Origin: Pirellulaceae bacterium
Lineage (GTDB): Bacteria > Planctomycetota > Planctomycetia > Pirellulales > Pirellulaceae
Reading direction: 5' to 3'
Assembly (NCBI GenBank): GCA_026989685.1
Contig: JALSIV010000037.1
Coordinates: 1-32,428 of the forward strand
DNA: 32,428 bases
Both the position numbers and the translations under genes were made by a program. The notes beneath the pieces were generated by a model. That model ran no database searches. It worked only from the letters and a program-made list of their open reading frames with translations, and had not been told where the DNA came from. Position 1 is the first letter of the stretch, and every line of letters starts with the position of its first letter. Shown one piece after another: positions 13,867-23,542 of the stretch.

Positions 13867-16212
13867 CTATCGCAGCAAATCGAAAGCCTTCTTCTTCCGC
13901 AGGGCTTTGGTGCGCTCAACCAACTCCTTTTGCTCTTCCAGTAAGCGTCGCACCAACTGCACCAGAGCGTTGTAGTCCTCTAATTCCAACATCTTTTGCA
14001 GTACCTTGTCCAGTTCAATCAGGATATCGTCGGCCTGTTGCCGAGCTGCGAGGGCGGCATTTTCCGCGCGATCTCCCGATTCCAGTTCCGACTGCAGCGT
14101 TTCTACCCGGGTTTTCAGTTGGGGAAACAACGAGGCGGCGATCAGTTGGAGCGGCTCGCTAATCTGGTCCTTCAGCCGCTCCCGACGATCGGCCGCATCG
14201 ATGCGGTTGTTTTCGATCTCGAGGCGAATATCGTCGAACGAAGCGGCGACGCCGACGATTTCCTGGGCCGACTTGTCGACCTGGGAAAGGGCACGTTGAG
14301 CCCGCAACACGTTCAGCGACTGCAGGCGGACCCTTCGCTGCTCGAGCGGGATCTCGTCCGAGTCCTCGCCGGGTTCTCGAGGCAGATCGTCGGCCGCATC
14401 GGGACGGTCGGTCACGATCCGCGCCAGCGAGTCTCGCATCAGCGTCATTTCGTCGATGATCTGTTCAAATCTCCTGCGTAGCCCCAGTTCCCGACGGTCG
14501 AGCATGGCCAACAGCTCGTCGGCCGTGACCACGTCCAGTTGAAAACGGTCGCCGTTTCCGACGTTGGGCGGTGCCCCCTTCAGATTATAGCGGTCGGCGG
14601 CCCGAACCGTGACCATCAGTTTGTCTTTGGGCTTCAATGTCAATGGCGTAGCTGCCTTTTGCAGATCGCGAAAGTCGACCTCGGCGTCCACTTTCTCGCC
14701 GTCTTGCAACGCGAAGGGGACCTCGAACGTCTTCTCCTTGTTGCGAACGATCTCCAGCCATTGCCGGTCGACGCGGTAGTCGTCCCGGATCGTGCCGGAG
14801 AAGGGGAGTCGGGCGTCGGGCGTGATGGCCGCCCCGATTCCCCGCAGCGTCACCTGGACCTGCGGAGCCTCATCGGCCACGCCCGTGATCACGATATGAT
14901 GCGGCTGGTCGGAGGAAACACCGTCGCGATCCCGGAGTACGACATCGAGAACCAGTTGTTCGTCGAGCGTTTGGGGAGGCAACGTCACTTCGAGTGCTTG
15001 CCGGCTGGAGCCCTTGACATCGATGGTGTGCCGGCTCCAGTTCTGCTGCTGCTCATCGTTGGGAACCAGCAACTCGACCCGCGACAACGGCTTGTTGGCT
15101 CGCATATGAATCGTGATCCGCGTACCCATGGGAAGCTGCAGGCCGCTCGTGAGTTTCATCGTGCGAGGCATCCAGGTGGACGTCGCCTCGTCGAACAGGT
15201 AATCGGGAAAAACGCAGTGCAGTTCGGTGGCCACGATGGCCGGGCTATCGACGACGTCGATATGGAAACCGCGGACTCGATGGTCTCCGCCGCGCACATC
15301 GAACTGGAGATTGGTAAGCAGACCTCGAAACGGCTTGCCGTCGAACTCGAACCGCTGCACACCATCGCGCACCTGACCGATCCGTTTCATCACCACCTGA
15401 CCGCGATCGCCTTCGTCGGTACGGTAATGGACGATGCACCGCTGGGGGATCTTCTTGGCGGCGTCGGCGGCCACCAGCAGTTTGACGGCGGCTCCCTTGG
15501 CGACCTTGACACGCCCATCCCGGAACGCAATCACGCCTCGGGGAACGAGGATCGGTGAGAGTTCGTCTCGAACGACTTCTATGCCCAGTACTTCGATGTG
15601 CGTTTGCCGGGGCCACGGCCGGTTGTCCAATAGGTACATCCGCCGCACCCACAATTCAAAGGCGTCGGCTTTGGCCTGCCAGAAGGCTGCCAGGGAAAGG
15701 GCCAGCAAAGAAGCGGTGGTGAGTTTGACCAGCAGCGGCCGCAGCCGAAACACCTGTCGCAGTCGAATGCGAGGCAGCTTGTGCAGGGCTTCGCGACTGG
15801 TCTGCTCGAGCATCGTTTCGTTGAACGGTTCCGCGTGGTCGGGATGCGCCGCCAACTCGACGACGGTGACCAGAGCGTCGCCGAACTCCGGAAAGCGTCG
15901 TTCCAGCAACACCGCCAGTTGTTCGTTCCGCAACCTCACCGTGGCTCGAGCCAGAAGCCAGCGATAAAGCACCCACGCGAACACGGCTCCGATGGCGACC
16001 AGCAACGCGGCTCGGACTCCCCGCGGCATTTCGCCGGCGCCCGCCAGCACCGGCAGGTAGTCCAGAGCCAGTGCGGCCCAGAACGTGACTCCTAACCAGA
16101 TCGCTGCGACGGCGATCCCCTCCAGCAATACGTAGCCGCGGATCGCCCACCGCAGCAACAGCAGTCGGCGGCGCACGGAGAACGGCAAAGTTCGACGCTG
16201 CGGCGCCATCAT
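13867..16212 (-). CDS. DUF4175-like membrane protein with coiled-coil C-terminus
   Basis: From ATG 16212 the product has 781 residues. A TTG three codons upstream is less likely because AGAGG abuts it, while the ATG has it 9 nt upstream. Hydrophobic segments at about 14-55 and 68-88 form a membrane hairpin, with a third at about 160-180. The middle (about 190-560) is beta-rich with Ig-like strands, for example GVIAFRDGRVKVAKGAAVKL and LPFSGTIRDDYRVDRQW. The C-terminus (about 560-781) is a long charged helical region with poly-E/K ends. This layout resembles DUF4175 proteins, which occur beside MoxR/DUF58 genes in other phyla; I infer the resemblance from layout, not alignment. It sits between the second VWA gene (44 bp gap) and the Q-rich gene (31 bp gap). 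Probably a structural membrane component. Confidence 0.72.
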   Translation of the reverse strand: MMAPQRRTLPFSVRRRLLLLRWAIRGYVLLEGIAVAAIWLGVTFWAALALDYLPVLAGAGEMPRGVRAALLVAIGAVFAWVLYRWLLARATVRLRNEQLAVLLERRFPEFGDALVTVVELAAHPDHAEPFNETMLEQTSREALHKLPRIRLRQVFRLRPLLVKLTTASLLALSLAAFWQAKADAFELWVRRMYLLDNRPWPRQTHIEVLGIEVVRDELSPILVPRGVIAFRDGRVKVAKGAAVKLLVAADAAKKIPQRCIVHYRTDEGDRGQVVMKRIGQVRDGVQRFEFDGKPFRGLLTNLQFDVRGGDHRVRGFHIDVVDSPAIVATELHCVFPDYLFDEATSTWMPRTMKLTSGLQLPMGTRITIHMRANKPLSRVELLVPNDEQQQNWSRHTIDVKGSSRQALEVTLPPQTLDEQLVLDVVLRDRDGVSSDQPHHIVITGVADEAPQVQVTLRGIGAAITPDARLPFSGTIRDDYRVDRQWLEIVRNKEKTFEVPFALQDGEKVDAEVDFRDLQKAATPLTLKPKDKLMVTVRAADRYNLKGAPPNVGNGDRFQLDVVTADELLAMLDRRELGLRRRFEQIIDEMTLMRDSLARIVTDRPDAADDLPREPGEDSDEIPLEQRRVRLQSLNVLRAQRALSQVDKSAQEIVGVAASFDDIRLEIENNRIDAADRRERLKDQISEPLQLIAASLFPQLKTRVETLQSELESGDRAENAALAARQQADDILIELDKVLQKMLELEDYNALVQLVRRLLEEQKELVERTKALRKKKAFDLLR

Positions 16213-16256
16213 CGTTTCCAACCTCTTTCACATTGCATGCCGCTACTCTCCTCGGG

Positions 16257-19025
16257 CTACGCCAGCTTGCTCAGTCGCCGGATCGTCCACTCGGCGAACA
16301 GCACGCCACTGATGAGCACCATCAACCACAACATCAGTCGTTCGTCGAAACGAGAATCGGGAGCGCCGGAGACATAAGTGATTTGATCGGCGACGGGAAT
16401 CAGAGCCGCCAAGGGCGTCTCTCCGTTCGAGCCGCTGGCGGCATCGGTTCCGATATAGTAGGTGCCGCCGGTCTTGCCGGCGATTTCTTCCAACAGAGCG
16501 TCTTGCCGCTGCGGCGCCGCGATTTCCCGATCGGTCGTACGCACCTGGACGACTTTCGACAGCAAGTCGTCTTCGGTTCCCTCCGGAGGCATCAATTCCA
16601 CGTGATAGTCGCCTTCTTGGAGCAGAGTGAGCGTGACAGCGAACGTGCCGTCTCGTGTCGCGTTCTTGACTTGAGGCATCTCCAGAGGTTCCCGTTTGCC
16701 GTCGGGATGAACCAGCACGCTTTCCACGGATTCCCGTACCAGTGGTTGGTGTTGGGCATCGGTCAAGATGGCGCGCACCTCCACCTGATCTCCGATCTGA
16801 ACCCGGTCTTTGTCGACCAGCAGCACGCCGCGGGACGAGTCGCGCAGCATACGTCCTTGGGCGACCCAGCGGATCAGTTTGGTGTAATACCGCTCGTAAT
16901 ACTCCTCTTCCAGAGCTCGCAGCCTCCACATTTCCCCACTCGCCTGGAAGAAGGTCCGCCCGGCGCCGTAAAGGTGGGACGCCAGGTAAATCGGCAATTC
17001 ATCATCGATTGCCGTTTCCGGATCCGAAAAGCGGGCGTAGACGCGGGCTCCGGGCTTGGGATCGCGCACCGCGTAGTAGCCGAAGATTCCCTCGAACTGG
17101 GACCACGCTTCTTCGCTGGCCGCGGCGTCATCTTCCAGGCGCAGGAATTCGGCCTGGGAACCGTCTCGCGTGAATTCCAGCGGCCACGGGTTCTCGCCGC
17201 CGAAGCGGCCCAGGCTGAGTGTGGGGGCTCCCTGGCTGTAGAATTCGACCGGGTAAAGCGCTTTGAGCAAGTCGGCTCGCCGATCGCGTCCGCGCCGCAG
17301 TGCAGACCAGAGCGGCGTATAAATCGGCCCGGCCACCACGATCAGGCCGCCAGCCTGTTCGGCGACCCATCGTTCCAACAGCCCGAGCTGGTTTTCGTCG
17401 AACGCCAGCCAATCCGGGTCGAAAGCGACGATGGCGTCATACTCGAAGAACTCGTCCGCCGTCGAAGGCAGGTCGTCCAACACCCGTTCGGCTTCCTGCG
17501 ACGCGCCCTCGGGAGCCGACTGCAACAGGACATCGAGTTCCACTTCGTCATCCCGGTAGAGCTGGTTGCGGAGGAAACGGTATTCGCGAGTCGGTCCGCC
17601 GGCCAGCAGCAGCACCCGGCTGCGGCGCTCCAGCACGTGCACCGTCGTTCCCTGCTGATCGTCCTCGCGGTTCAGGTCCTCCACCGGCGCGTCGACTCTC
17701 AACCGGTAAATGCGGGTCCCCGTCTCCTCCCGTACCAGTTTGAACTCGAGGCTGACGACTTTGCCGTCCTCCTCCAGGGTTACCCGCTGCTCTTCCTCCA
17801 GAATCTCGGTCTGCCCTTCCATGTCTCCCTCTTCGCCGGAAACCAGCGAGACTCTCACGGAGCGGCCTTCCATGCCAAAGGCCTGAATGTATCCCGTCAA
17901 CGAGAAAGGATCTCCGGGGAAAACGCGCTGCGGTGCCTCGAGGTCGACAACCCGCACGTTGATCGGTCGTCGGTCGGTCCCCATGCCGATCGGATAGATG
18001 GGAATATGGGCATCTCTTGCCAAAGCCACGGCGGTGGCCACTCCCAGCCCTTCGTTTTGCGCCCCATCGCTCAGCAGCACCATGCCCGCCAACGGCTCGC
18101 CGCGATGCCGTCGCAACACGCTCCGGACGGCGTCGCCGATGCGTGTGCTCCGACCTCGAGGAATCAGCGCCTTGTCCCACTCGACCTCTACGGTCGGTTC
18201 CGCCTCCGACGGTTCCCGTCTCTTGCTGCTCGGGGGGTCGCTCGTCAGTTCGCGCAGGCCCACGACTTGAGCCAGCGACAGATCCGGGTCGAGCATGGTG
18301 GAAACGGCGAACACTACGACGCCGGCGAACAGCAACACGGTGGCCACCAGCCGAGCCCAGTTGGCCGGCGGTTCTCCGGCCCTTTCGGCAGGAGTGCGAC
18401 GGCGGCGGGAAAGGACCAGTGCGATCAGCGCTGCGACGCCGAGCCCGCCCGCGATTCCCGCCAGCAGTCGGGCCTGTCGTCCCGCTGCCAGCGATCGCTG
18501 TTGACGACTGCTCCCGCCGGAGCCGCGCTGGGCCTTACGAGGCAACGAGCCGACCAGTGTCGCCTGTTCGGTTTCGTCAAAACGATACACCAGGACTTCG
18601 TGCTTCGCTTGCAGACGCGAGAGAAAGTCCTGGCGATCGAACAACCGCACGATGTTCTCGATCCGCGACGAGCCCGTCGTTTCGCCGGGAACACGGTCGG
18701 CCACCGCCATGCTCTGGCTGGTATCGACCAGCACCGCCACTCGCGACGGCTTTTCGATCCGCTGTCGAGTCCGCTTTTCCAAGTCGAGAAAAAAGAACAA
18801 CACACCGCCGAAAGCCGCCAATCGCAGCCCGGCCAGCAGCAAACTGGTGGGCCGAGGCAACTCGTCCGTATCCCGGCGGTACATCCAGACCACGTAGGCT
18901 GCAATCGCGACCAGTACCGCCGCAAGGGCAACCCAGTGCCACCATTCTGTCATCGCGCGAGCCCGCGCGAACTGATAATAGACTTCGGTCGGAGGAGTCT
19001 GAGCCAACATGCCGGAGAAGATCAT
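16257..19025 (-). CDS. Large VWA membrane protein with membrane hairpin inserted in the VWA fold
   Basis: The true start is ATG 19025: it overlaps the previous stop by ATGA and has AAAGGAGG 6 nt upstream. The frame extends further but would run back into the upstream gene. The product is 922 residues. Membrane segments lie at about 31-50 and 60-80. The VWA MIDAS motif DTSQS is at 101-105. Two more hydrophobic helices (about 186-206 and 224-244) come before the second VWA half, LAGMVLLSDGAQNEG (312-326). Beta-rich domains follow, then a glutamine-amidotransferase-like fold segment (about 470-570; VLLLAGGPTREYRFL, GLIVVAGPIYTP) with no catalytic Cys evident, and a last membrane helix near 896-916. 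VWA domains bind partner proteins through a metal ion, so this is a probable envelope partner of the MoxR ATPase. Confidence 0.85.
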   Translation of the reverse strand: MIFSGMLAQTPPTEVYYQFARARAMTEWWHWVALAAVLVAIAAYVVWMYRRDTDELPRPTSLLLAGLRLAAFGGVLFFFLDLEKRTRQRIEKPSRVAVLVDTSQSMAVADRVPGETTGSSRIENIVRLFDRQDFLSRLQAKHEVLVYRFDETEQATLVGSLPRKAQRGSGGSSRQQRSLAAGRQARLLAGIAGGLGVAALIALVLSRRRRTPAERAGEPPANWARLVATVLLFAGVVVFAVSTMLDPDLSLAQVVGLRELTSDPPSSKRREPSEAEPTVEVEWDKALIPRGRSTRIGDAVRSVLRRHRGEPLAGMVLLSDGAQNEGLGVATAVALARDAHIPIYPIGMGTDRRPINVRVVDLEAPQRVFPGDPFSLTGYIQAFGMEGRSVRVSLVSGEEGDMEGQTEILEEEQRVTLEEDGKVVSLEFKLVREETGTRIYRLRVDAPVEDLNREDDQQGTTVHVLERRSRVLLLAGGPTREYRFLRNQLYRDDEVELDVLLQSAPEGASQEAERVLDDLPSTADEFFEYDAIVAFDPDWLAFDENQLGLLERWVAEQAGGLIVVAGPIYTPLWSALRRGRDRRADLLKALYPVEFYSQGAPTLSLGRFGGENPWPLEFTRDGSQAEFLRLEDDAAASEEAWSQFEGIFGYYAVRDPKPGARVYARFSDPETAIDDELPIYLASHLYGAGRTFFQASGEMWRLRALEEEYYERYYTKLIRWVAQGRMLRDSSRGVLLVDKDRVQIGDQVEVRAILTDAQHQPLVRESVESVLVHPDGKREPLEMPQVKNATRDGTFAVTLTLLQEGDYHVELMPPEGTEDDLLSKVVQVRTTDREIAAPQRQDALLEEIAGKTGGTYYIGTDAASGSNGETPLAALIPVADQITYVSGAPDSRFDERLMLWLMVLISGVLFAEWTIRRLSKLA

Positions 19026-21304
19026 GACGAGCCTCCTTTCGGCGGGTGGTAGCTGGCCGAGTACGCCAACCATTGCTCGCCCAACAAGAGACTCACCAAC
19101 AGCAACATCAGGAACAGACTGCGATTGAACCCGGCCGTGGCCACGGCCGCGCCCGCAAACGCATCGGCTCGAGCGAACTTGGTCTCCAGCGGCTGAAGCG
19201 CGATATCCATCTGCCGTCGTGTGATGACCGCCAGTTGCGATTCGGCCGGGTCGACATTGACGGCAAACCGCCGGGCGACGATTTCGCCTCGTTTGCGCTT
19301 CAGCCATACCTCGTAAACGCCGGGGCGGAGAACTTCGGTCGGCTCGAGCTGCCCCACTAGGCGTCCCGGACTGCCGGGCGTGCCGGCATTGCGAGTCAGC
19401 GGGAGGTAACTTTCATCGTCCTCCAGCGGCAAGAACCAGCGGAACTGCCGGTCGAACTCGCTGGCGTCGACGTCGACTCGCAGCGGTTCGCCCACGACAT
19501 GGCGATCGGTCGGCCGCTGGCCGGCTCCCAGATACGCTTCCATCCTCAGAGCCACCACGACGGTGGCATTGAGTGCCAAATCGTTCCAGTAGGGAGCGAA
19601 GGTCGTGAGAAACGCCATCACCCGACCGTTGCCGAAGGCCTGCTCCACGACGAGGGGCTGTCCGTTGCGCAACTTGGCGATCACCCGCACTTTGTCACGG
19701 TTGGGTGCCGTGGGCCAGGTGGCCGAGGCTCTCAAGTACCGTTGGACGTGCAGCGAGTGAATCAACGGGTTGGCTCCCTGCGTCAATTCGCGGAACACCG
19801 GATGGCTCTCTTCGACCATTTGCACATCGGGGGCGGGGGTCAATTCGTCGACCGGCAACTCGTCGTCCCGTTCCAGCAGCAGCGGAAACAGCCCCTCGCC
19901 GTTGCGAAAGAGCGCGGCATTGTGCGCGGCGATGGCCCACTGCGGCCCTGCGAAGAAGACGACGCCTCCGCCGCTTCGCACGTAGGCTTCGAGATGCTCC
20001 ACCGCTACGGAGTCGATGCGAGGCAGATCGCAAAGGAAGATCGTGTAGTATTCCGCGAGTTGCTCGGCGGTGGTGTCGCGCAGAAAGGAGACCGGTTTGA
20101 CGTCGGATCGGATGCCGGTTCGTGCGTGAACGCCCGGCTGAAACAAGGCGGAGAGGAACTGAGCGTTCTGACCGTCGGGGTCGCCGTCGATCACCAATAC
20201 CGGCTCCGTTTCGGGAAAGTCGATCACGCACCACCGGCGATTGTCGGCAGGGAGTGCGTCTTCGGGGAGTTCGACCTCCACCACGTGCCGACCGGCGGCC
20301 GGGAAGTAGACCTGCACGCGCCGAGTCACCGTTGCTCCGGGATCGATCCGGTCGATCAACAGCAGCGGCAAGTCTTCCACGTGCGGATCGGGTTCAACCC
20401 CGGCGGTCGCCTGGGCGTCGTAGAAGATCGAGCGGATCTTCACCGCCACGTTGCTGGCGGCCGTCGTTCCCGTGTTGCGCACTTTGATGTCCAGGAACAA
20501 GGGAACTTCGGCCGCTCGCGTTTCGCTCGAGGGAATCACATCGACCAGGGCCAAATTGGGGCGCTGTCGCCCCACGCATTGCACCAGACGCACTTGGACG
20601 CCGGCGTCCTCCAGTTTGCGCAACGCCGCCTTGATGCGCGAAGTCTGACGCCACTGCCAACGCCGGTAGTCCGAGACCACGTACACGATGCGGTCTTCGT
20701 CCGGCGCCTCTTCCAGCAGTTTGGTGAGCGTCGCCAGAGCCGGTTCGGGACCGACGGCTGCGTGCGAGACTTCGAAACTGTGACGCAGTCGCTCCATCCG
20801 CTGAGGAAACTCGCTGTCGACCTGCTCGGCGTGCATGTCGGCCAAACCGCCGCCCGTCGGATTCCCGGCCAGAGCCTGGGAGAAGCGGACGACGGTAAAG
20901 CGCTGCGGCACCGGCTGCTCCGATGCGGACGTCGCCAGACGCTGGAGGAACTGGCCGGCGATCTCGAACGCGGAAACCGCCCCGTACCGTTCGCTCATCG
21001 ACGCGCTGTCGTCGAGCAGCACATAGTGGTGAGTAACCTTGCCGCCGAGGAAGTCGAGCCATTGGCCGCGGGTAATCCACTGAGCCAGCATGGCGACGAG
21101 GATGGCGATGGCCGCCATGCGAGCCAAGAGCAGCAGCAGTTGCTTCAACCAGACCCACTTGCGGTGTTTCTTGTAGCTTTGCAGCAGGAATTCCATGGCC
21201 GCCCAGCGAACGCGCCGGTGGCGCATCATGTTGATCAAGTGGATCAACACGGGCACGAACGCCAGCAAGAATCCCCAGGCCAATCCCTGATACAAAAACT
21301 GCAT
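19022..21304 (-). CDS. BatA-type membrane protein with VWA domain
   Basis: The product is 760 residues. The N-terminus has the BatA double-membrane-segment signature (PF07584/TIGR02226 type): a hydrophobic helix at about 5-24, the HLINMMRHRRVRWAAMEFL loop, and a second helix at about 54-76. A VWA domain follows with an intact MIDAS motif DDSAS (98-102) and a second-half VYVVSDYR segment. Beyond it are Ig-like beta regions (for example SNVAVKIRSIFYD), an amidotransferase-like fold (VLVIDGDPDGQNAQFL, GGGVVFFAGPQWA) and a C-terminal membrane helix (about 730-750). In Bacteroides-type Bat operons such proteins form a membrane complex with MoxR and DUF58. It ends with the ATGA overlap to the next VWA gene and starts 27 bp after DUF58. 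Confidence 0.9.
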   Translation of the reverse strand: MQFLYQGLAWGFLLAFVPVLIHLINMMRHRRVRWAAMEFLLQSYKKHRKWVWLKQLLLLLARMAAIAILVAMLAQWITRGQWLDFLGGKVTHHYVLLDDSASMSERYGAVSAFEIAGQFLQRLATSASEQPVPQRFTVVRFSQALAGNPTGGGLADMHAEQVDSEFPQRMERLRHSFEVSHAAVGPEPALATLTKLLEEAPDEDRIVYVVSDYRRWQWRQTSRIKAALRKLEDAGVQVRLVQCVGRQRPNLALVDVIPSSETRAAEVPLFLDIKVRNTGTTAASNVAVKIRSIFYDAQATAGVEPDPHVEDLPLLLIDRIDPGATVTRRVQVYFPAAGRHVVEVELPEDALPADNRRWCVIDFPETEPVLVIDGDPDGQNAQFLSALFQPGVHARTGIRSDVKPVSFLRDTTAEQLAEYYTIFLCDLPRIDSVAVEHLEAYVRSGGGVVFFAGPQWAIAAHNAALFRNGEGLFPLLLERDDELPVDELTPAPDVQMVEESHPVFRELTQGANPLIHSLHVQRYLRASATWPTAPNRDKVRVIAKLRNGQPLVVEQAFGNGRVMAFLTTFAPYWNDLALNATVVVALRMEAYLGAGQRPTDRHVVGEPLRVDVDASEFDRQFRWFLPLEDDESYLPLTRNAGTPGSPGRLVGQLEPTEVLRPGVYEVWLKRKRGEIVARRFAVNVDPAESQLAVITRRQMDIALQPLETKFARADAFAGAAVATAGFNRSLFLMLLLVSLLLGEQWLAYSASYHPPKGGSS
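19032..19039 (-). promoter_or_regulatory. Strong Shine-Dalgarno AAAGGAGG for the large VWA gene
   Basis: The plus strand reads CCTCCTTT, giving AAAGGAGG in the minus-strand mRNA, 6 nt before ATG 19025. It lies inside the last codons of the upstream BatA-like gene and fixes the coupled start against the longer frame. Confidence 0.8.
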
Positions 21305-21331
21305 ATTGGAGCGATCCGTATGGTGTGAGCG

Positions 21332-22234
21332 TCAGTTGCGGTGGTGCATTCCCAGCCGGTTACTCAGGTATGTGGCCAGCGCGGCATCGAGTGGCTGACT
21401 GGTACGCAACAGCGCGTAGTCGACCACGTTGCGAGCGCATTGCCGTTTCAGTTCGTCCAGGAACGCCTGGAGCGCCTCGAGGTATCCCTCGCGCAGGGCT
21501 CGCGGATTGCAATTCAAATGCTGCGGCAGTTCCAGACCTTCGAATCGCATCGGCCCGGAAAAGGGAAAATCGAGTTCGTCGTCGTCCAGAACGTGGAAGA
21601 CCATCACGTCGTGGCCGCGCTGGCGGAGGATCTTGAGTCCGCGAATCGTTCCCTCCAGGTCGGAAAGAAAGTCGGAAATCACCACGACCATGCCGCGCCG
21701 CGGCAGCGTTTCCGCGGCCTCTTTCAAAACGCCCGACAGATCGGTCTTGTCCGCCGGCGTGGCCACGTTCAGCGACTCGACCACCGTCAACAAGTGGTTG
21801 CGTTTGCTGCGATGGGGAACGCGAGCTCGCACCTGTTCGTCGAACGCCCAGCAGGCGACCGCGTCCTGCTGCCGCAACACCAGATAGGCCAGGCTGCCGG
21901 CGATGGTGCAACCATATTCGTACTTGTTCAGCGGTCCGTTGCCGTACTCCATGCTCTTGGAAACATCGACCAGGAACGTACAACGCAGATTGGTGTCCTC
22001 CTCGAACTGCTTGACGTACAGACGATCCTGCCGCGCCCAGACCTTCCAGTCGACATGGCGCAGGTCGTCCCCCGGGACATATTCGCGGTGCTGCAAGAAT
22101 TCCACCGATTGGCCGAAGTAGGGGCTGCGATGCATTCCCGATAGAAAACCTTCGACAATGTGCCGCGCCCGCAACTCCATCCGCGAAATCCGTTTGACCG
22201 CTTCAGGATGCAAAAATCGTTTGGAATCGGGCAT
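21332..22234 (-). CDS. DUF58 domain protein (VWA-like)
   Basis: At 300 residues it has the usual length for the family. The signature [21 protein letters not shown] (first part at 59-68) is present, followed by a VWA-like fold with DVSKS (90-94) as a MIDAS-like motif and a later [13 protein letters not shown] strand. No membrane helix precedes the DUF58 domain, unlike longer relatives, so it is probably a cytosolic or peripheral partner. DUF58 proteins almost always pair with a MoxR ATPase. Here its start lies inside the end of the MoxR gene with 32 bp of overlap (22203-22234), a tight translational link. The chosen ATG gives the standard family N-terminus, so the overlap appears real. Confidence 0.92.
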   Translation of the reverse strand: MPDSKRFLHPEAVKRISRMELRARHIVEGFLSGMHRSPYFGQSVEFLQHREYVPGDDLRHVDWKVWARQDRLYVKQFEEDTNLRCTFLVDVSKSMEYGNGPLNKYEYGCTIAGSLAYLVLRQQDAVACWAFDEQVRARVPHRSKRNHLLTVVESLNVATPADKTDLSGVLKEAAETLPRRGMVVVISDFLSDLEGTIRGLKILRQRGHDVMVFHVLDDDELDFPFSGPMRFEGLELPQHLNCNPRALREGYLEALQAFLDELKRQCARNVVDYALLRTSQPLDAALATYLSNRLGMHHRN

Positions 22235-23237
22235 CGCTCGTCAACTCGTCTTCCTTCGTGGGAGTCACCTCCAGCAGCTTTTGCACGACGTGGTCGGCCG
22301 TGATCCCTTCACTCTCCGCCGCGAAATTGACCACCAGGCGGTGCCGCAGAACCGGCTTGGCCAAAGCCTGGATGTCGTCGGTGGACACATGCGTCCGCCC
22401 CCGCAGAAGCGCTCGCGCCTTGCCACCGAGTATCAGAAACTGGACCGCTCGAGGACCCGCACCCCACCCGACCATCTCCTGGACGAAGTCGGGGACCCCC
22501 GGCTCCCCCACGCGAGTCTGACGCACCAGCGACAGGGCGTAGCGAATCACGTGGTCGCTCACCGGAACTTCTCGCACCGTGCGCTGCAACTGCAAGATCT
22601 CCTCGCCCCCCAACACGCTCTGCACGTCCTCGAATTGCAAAGCCGTCGTGCGCCGAGCCACCTCGAATTCCTCATTGAAGTTCGGGTACTTGACGAAGAC
22701 CTTGAACATGAAACGGTCCTGCTGGGCCTCCGGCAACGGATACGTTCCCTCCTGCTCGATCGGGTTCTGCGTCGCCAACACGAAGAACGGATCCGAAAGC
22801 GGGTGACGCACCCGGCCCACCGTCACCTGCCGCTCCTGCATCGCCTCCAGAAGCGCCGCTTGAGTCTTCGGCGGCGTCCGGTTGATCTCGTCGGCCAGGA
22901 TCACATGAGAAAACAACGGGCCCTCCATGAACCGCCGCTCGCGAGCCCCCGTCGTGCGGTTCTCCTCGATGATCTCGGTGCCCGTAATGTCCGCCGGCAT
23001 CAGGTCGGGCGTGAACTGGATGCGGCTGAATGTGAGATTGAGCGTGCGCGCCAAGGTGCTGATCATCAACGTCTTGGCCAGCCCCGGAACACCCTCGAGC
23101 AGACAGTGACCGCGACTAAACAGCGATATCAATAGCTCGTCAATCACCTCCTCCTGTCCCACAATCACCTGGGACATCTGCTCCATGATGCGGTCCCTCG
23201 CCTCCCCCAGTTTGCGTACGGCAGCCGATTCGTCCAT
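22203..23237 (-). CDS. moxR: MoxR-family AAA+ ATPase
   Basis: The product is 344 residues, standard for the family. Walker A GVPGLAKT is at 49-56, Walker B VILADE at 112-117, and the MoxR sensor-1 segment [20 protein letters not shown] follows. The lid domain carries [17 protein letters not shown]. MoxR ATPases act as chaperones that assemble or activate VWA-domain partners, often by inserting metal cofactors. The first gene of the operon encodes the ATPase and the next three encode its candidate partners (DUF58, BatA-type VWA, large VWA). An AGGA-rich leader lies 7-10 nt before ATG 23237. Substrate unknown. Confidence 0.95.
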   Translation of the reverse strand: MDESAAVRKLGEARDRIMEQMSQVIVGQEEVIDELLISLFSRGHCLLEGVPGLAKTLMISTLARTLNLTFSRIQFTPDLMPADITGTEIIEENRTTGARERRFMEGPLFSHVILADEINRTPPKTQAALLEAMQERQVTVGRVRHPLSDPFFVLATQNPIEQEGTYPLPEAQQDRFMFKVFVKYPNFNEEFEVARRTTALQFEDVQSVLGGEEILQLQRTVREVPVSDHVIRYALSLVRQTRVGEPGVPDFVQEMVGWGAGPRAVQFLILGGKARALLRGRTHVSTDDIQALAKPVLRHRLVVNFAAESEGITADHVVQKLLEVTPTKEDELTSDARFQTIFAS

Positions 23238-23542
23238 TCGTTCCTATCCTTCCCTCGATCTGATCGCAATGTTCTGTCTACTGCACGCGACAACCCCGGC
23301 TGTGCCCCCCCATGAGATAAAGTCAATCCCGCCACCCTGACTGATTGCCCAGTGGGCGCGCACGCAGGTTAGTTTCACGATGGCCGGAAAATGTTCAATT
23401 TGCAAGGGTTGCGCCGACTGGGATGGCCTGGTTTGCAGGCGTTCCCGCGGCGATTTCCGCCCAGCCCCGTTACCGTGCCACGCTAACGTAGCTCATTCCC
23501 GGAACTCTAACGAGGGAACCCGGCCTCGGAACACGAGAGAAG
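23238..23542. other. 305-bp intergenic region upstream of moxR
   Basis: This must contain the promoter of the MoxR operon and the 3' end of the preceding transcript. On the minus strand a TTGACT occurs near 23320, but no -10 hexamer is at the right distance. No T-run hairpin is evident. No coding frame with family resemblance was found. Confidence 0.6.

Noticed and set aside
16233-19052. 939-codon open frame on the plus strand
   Set aside because: It is the complement of the large VWA gene. Length reflects GC-rich codon use, and no domain or ribosome site supports it.
19499-21328. 609-codon open frame on the plus strand
   Set aside because: Antisense to the BatA-type gene, whose domains are clear; the shadow shows none.
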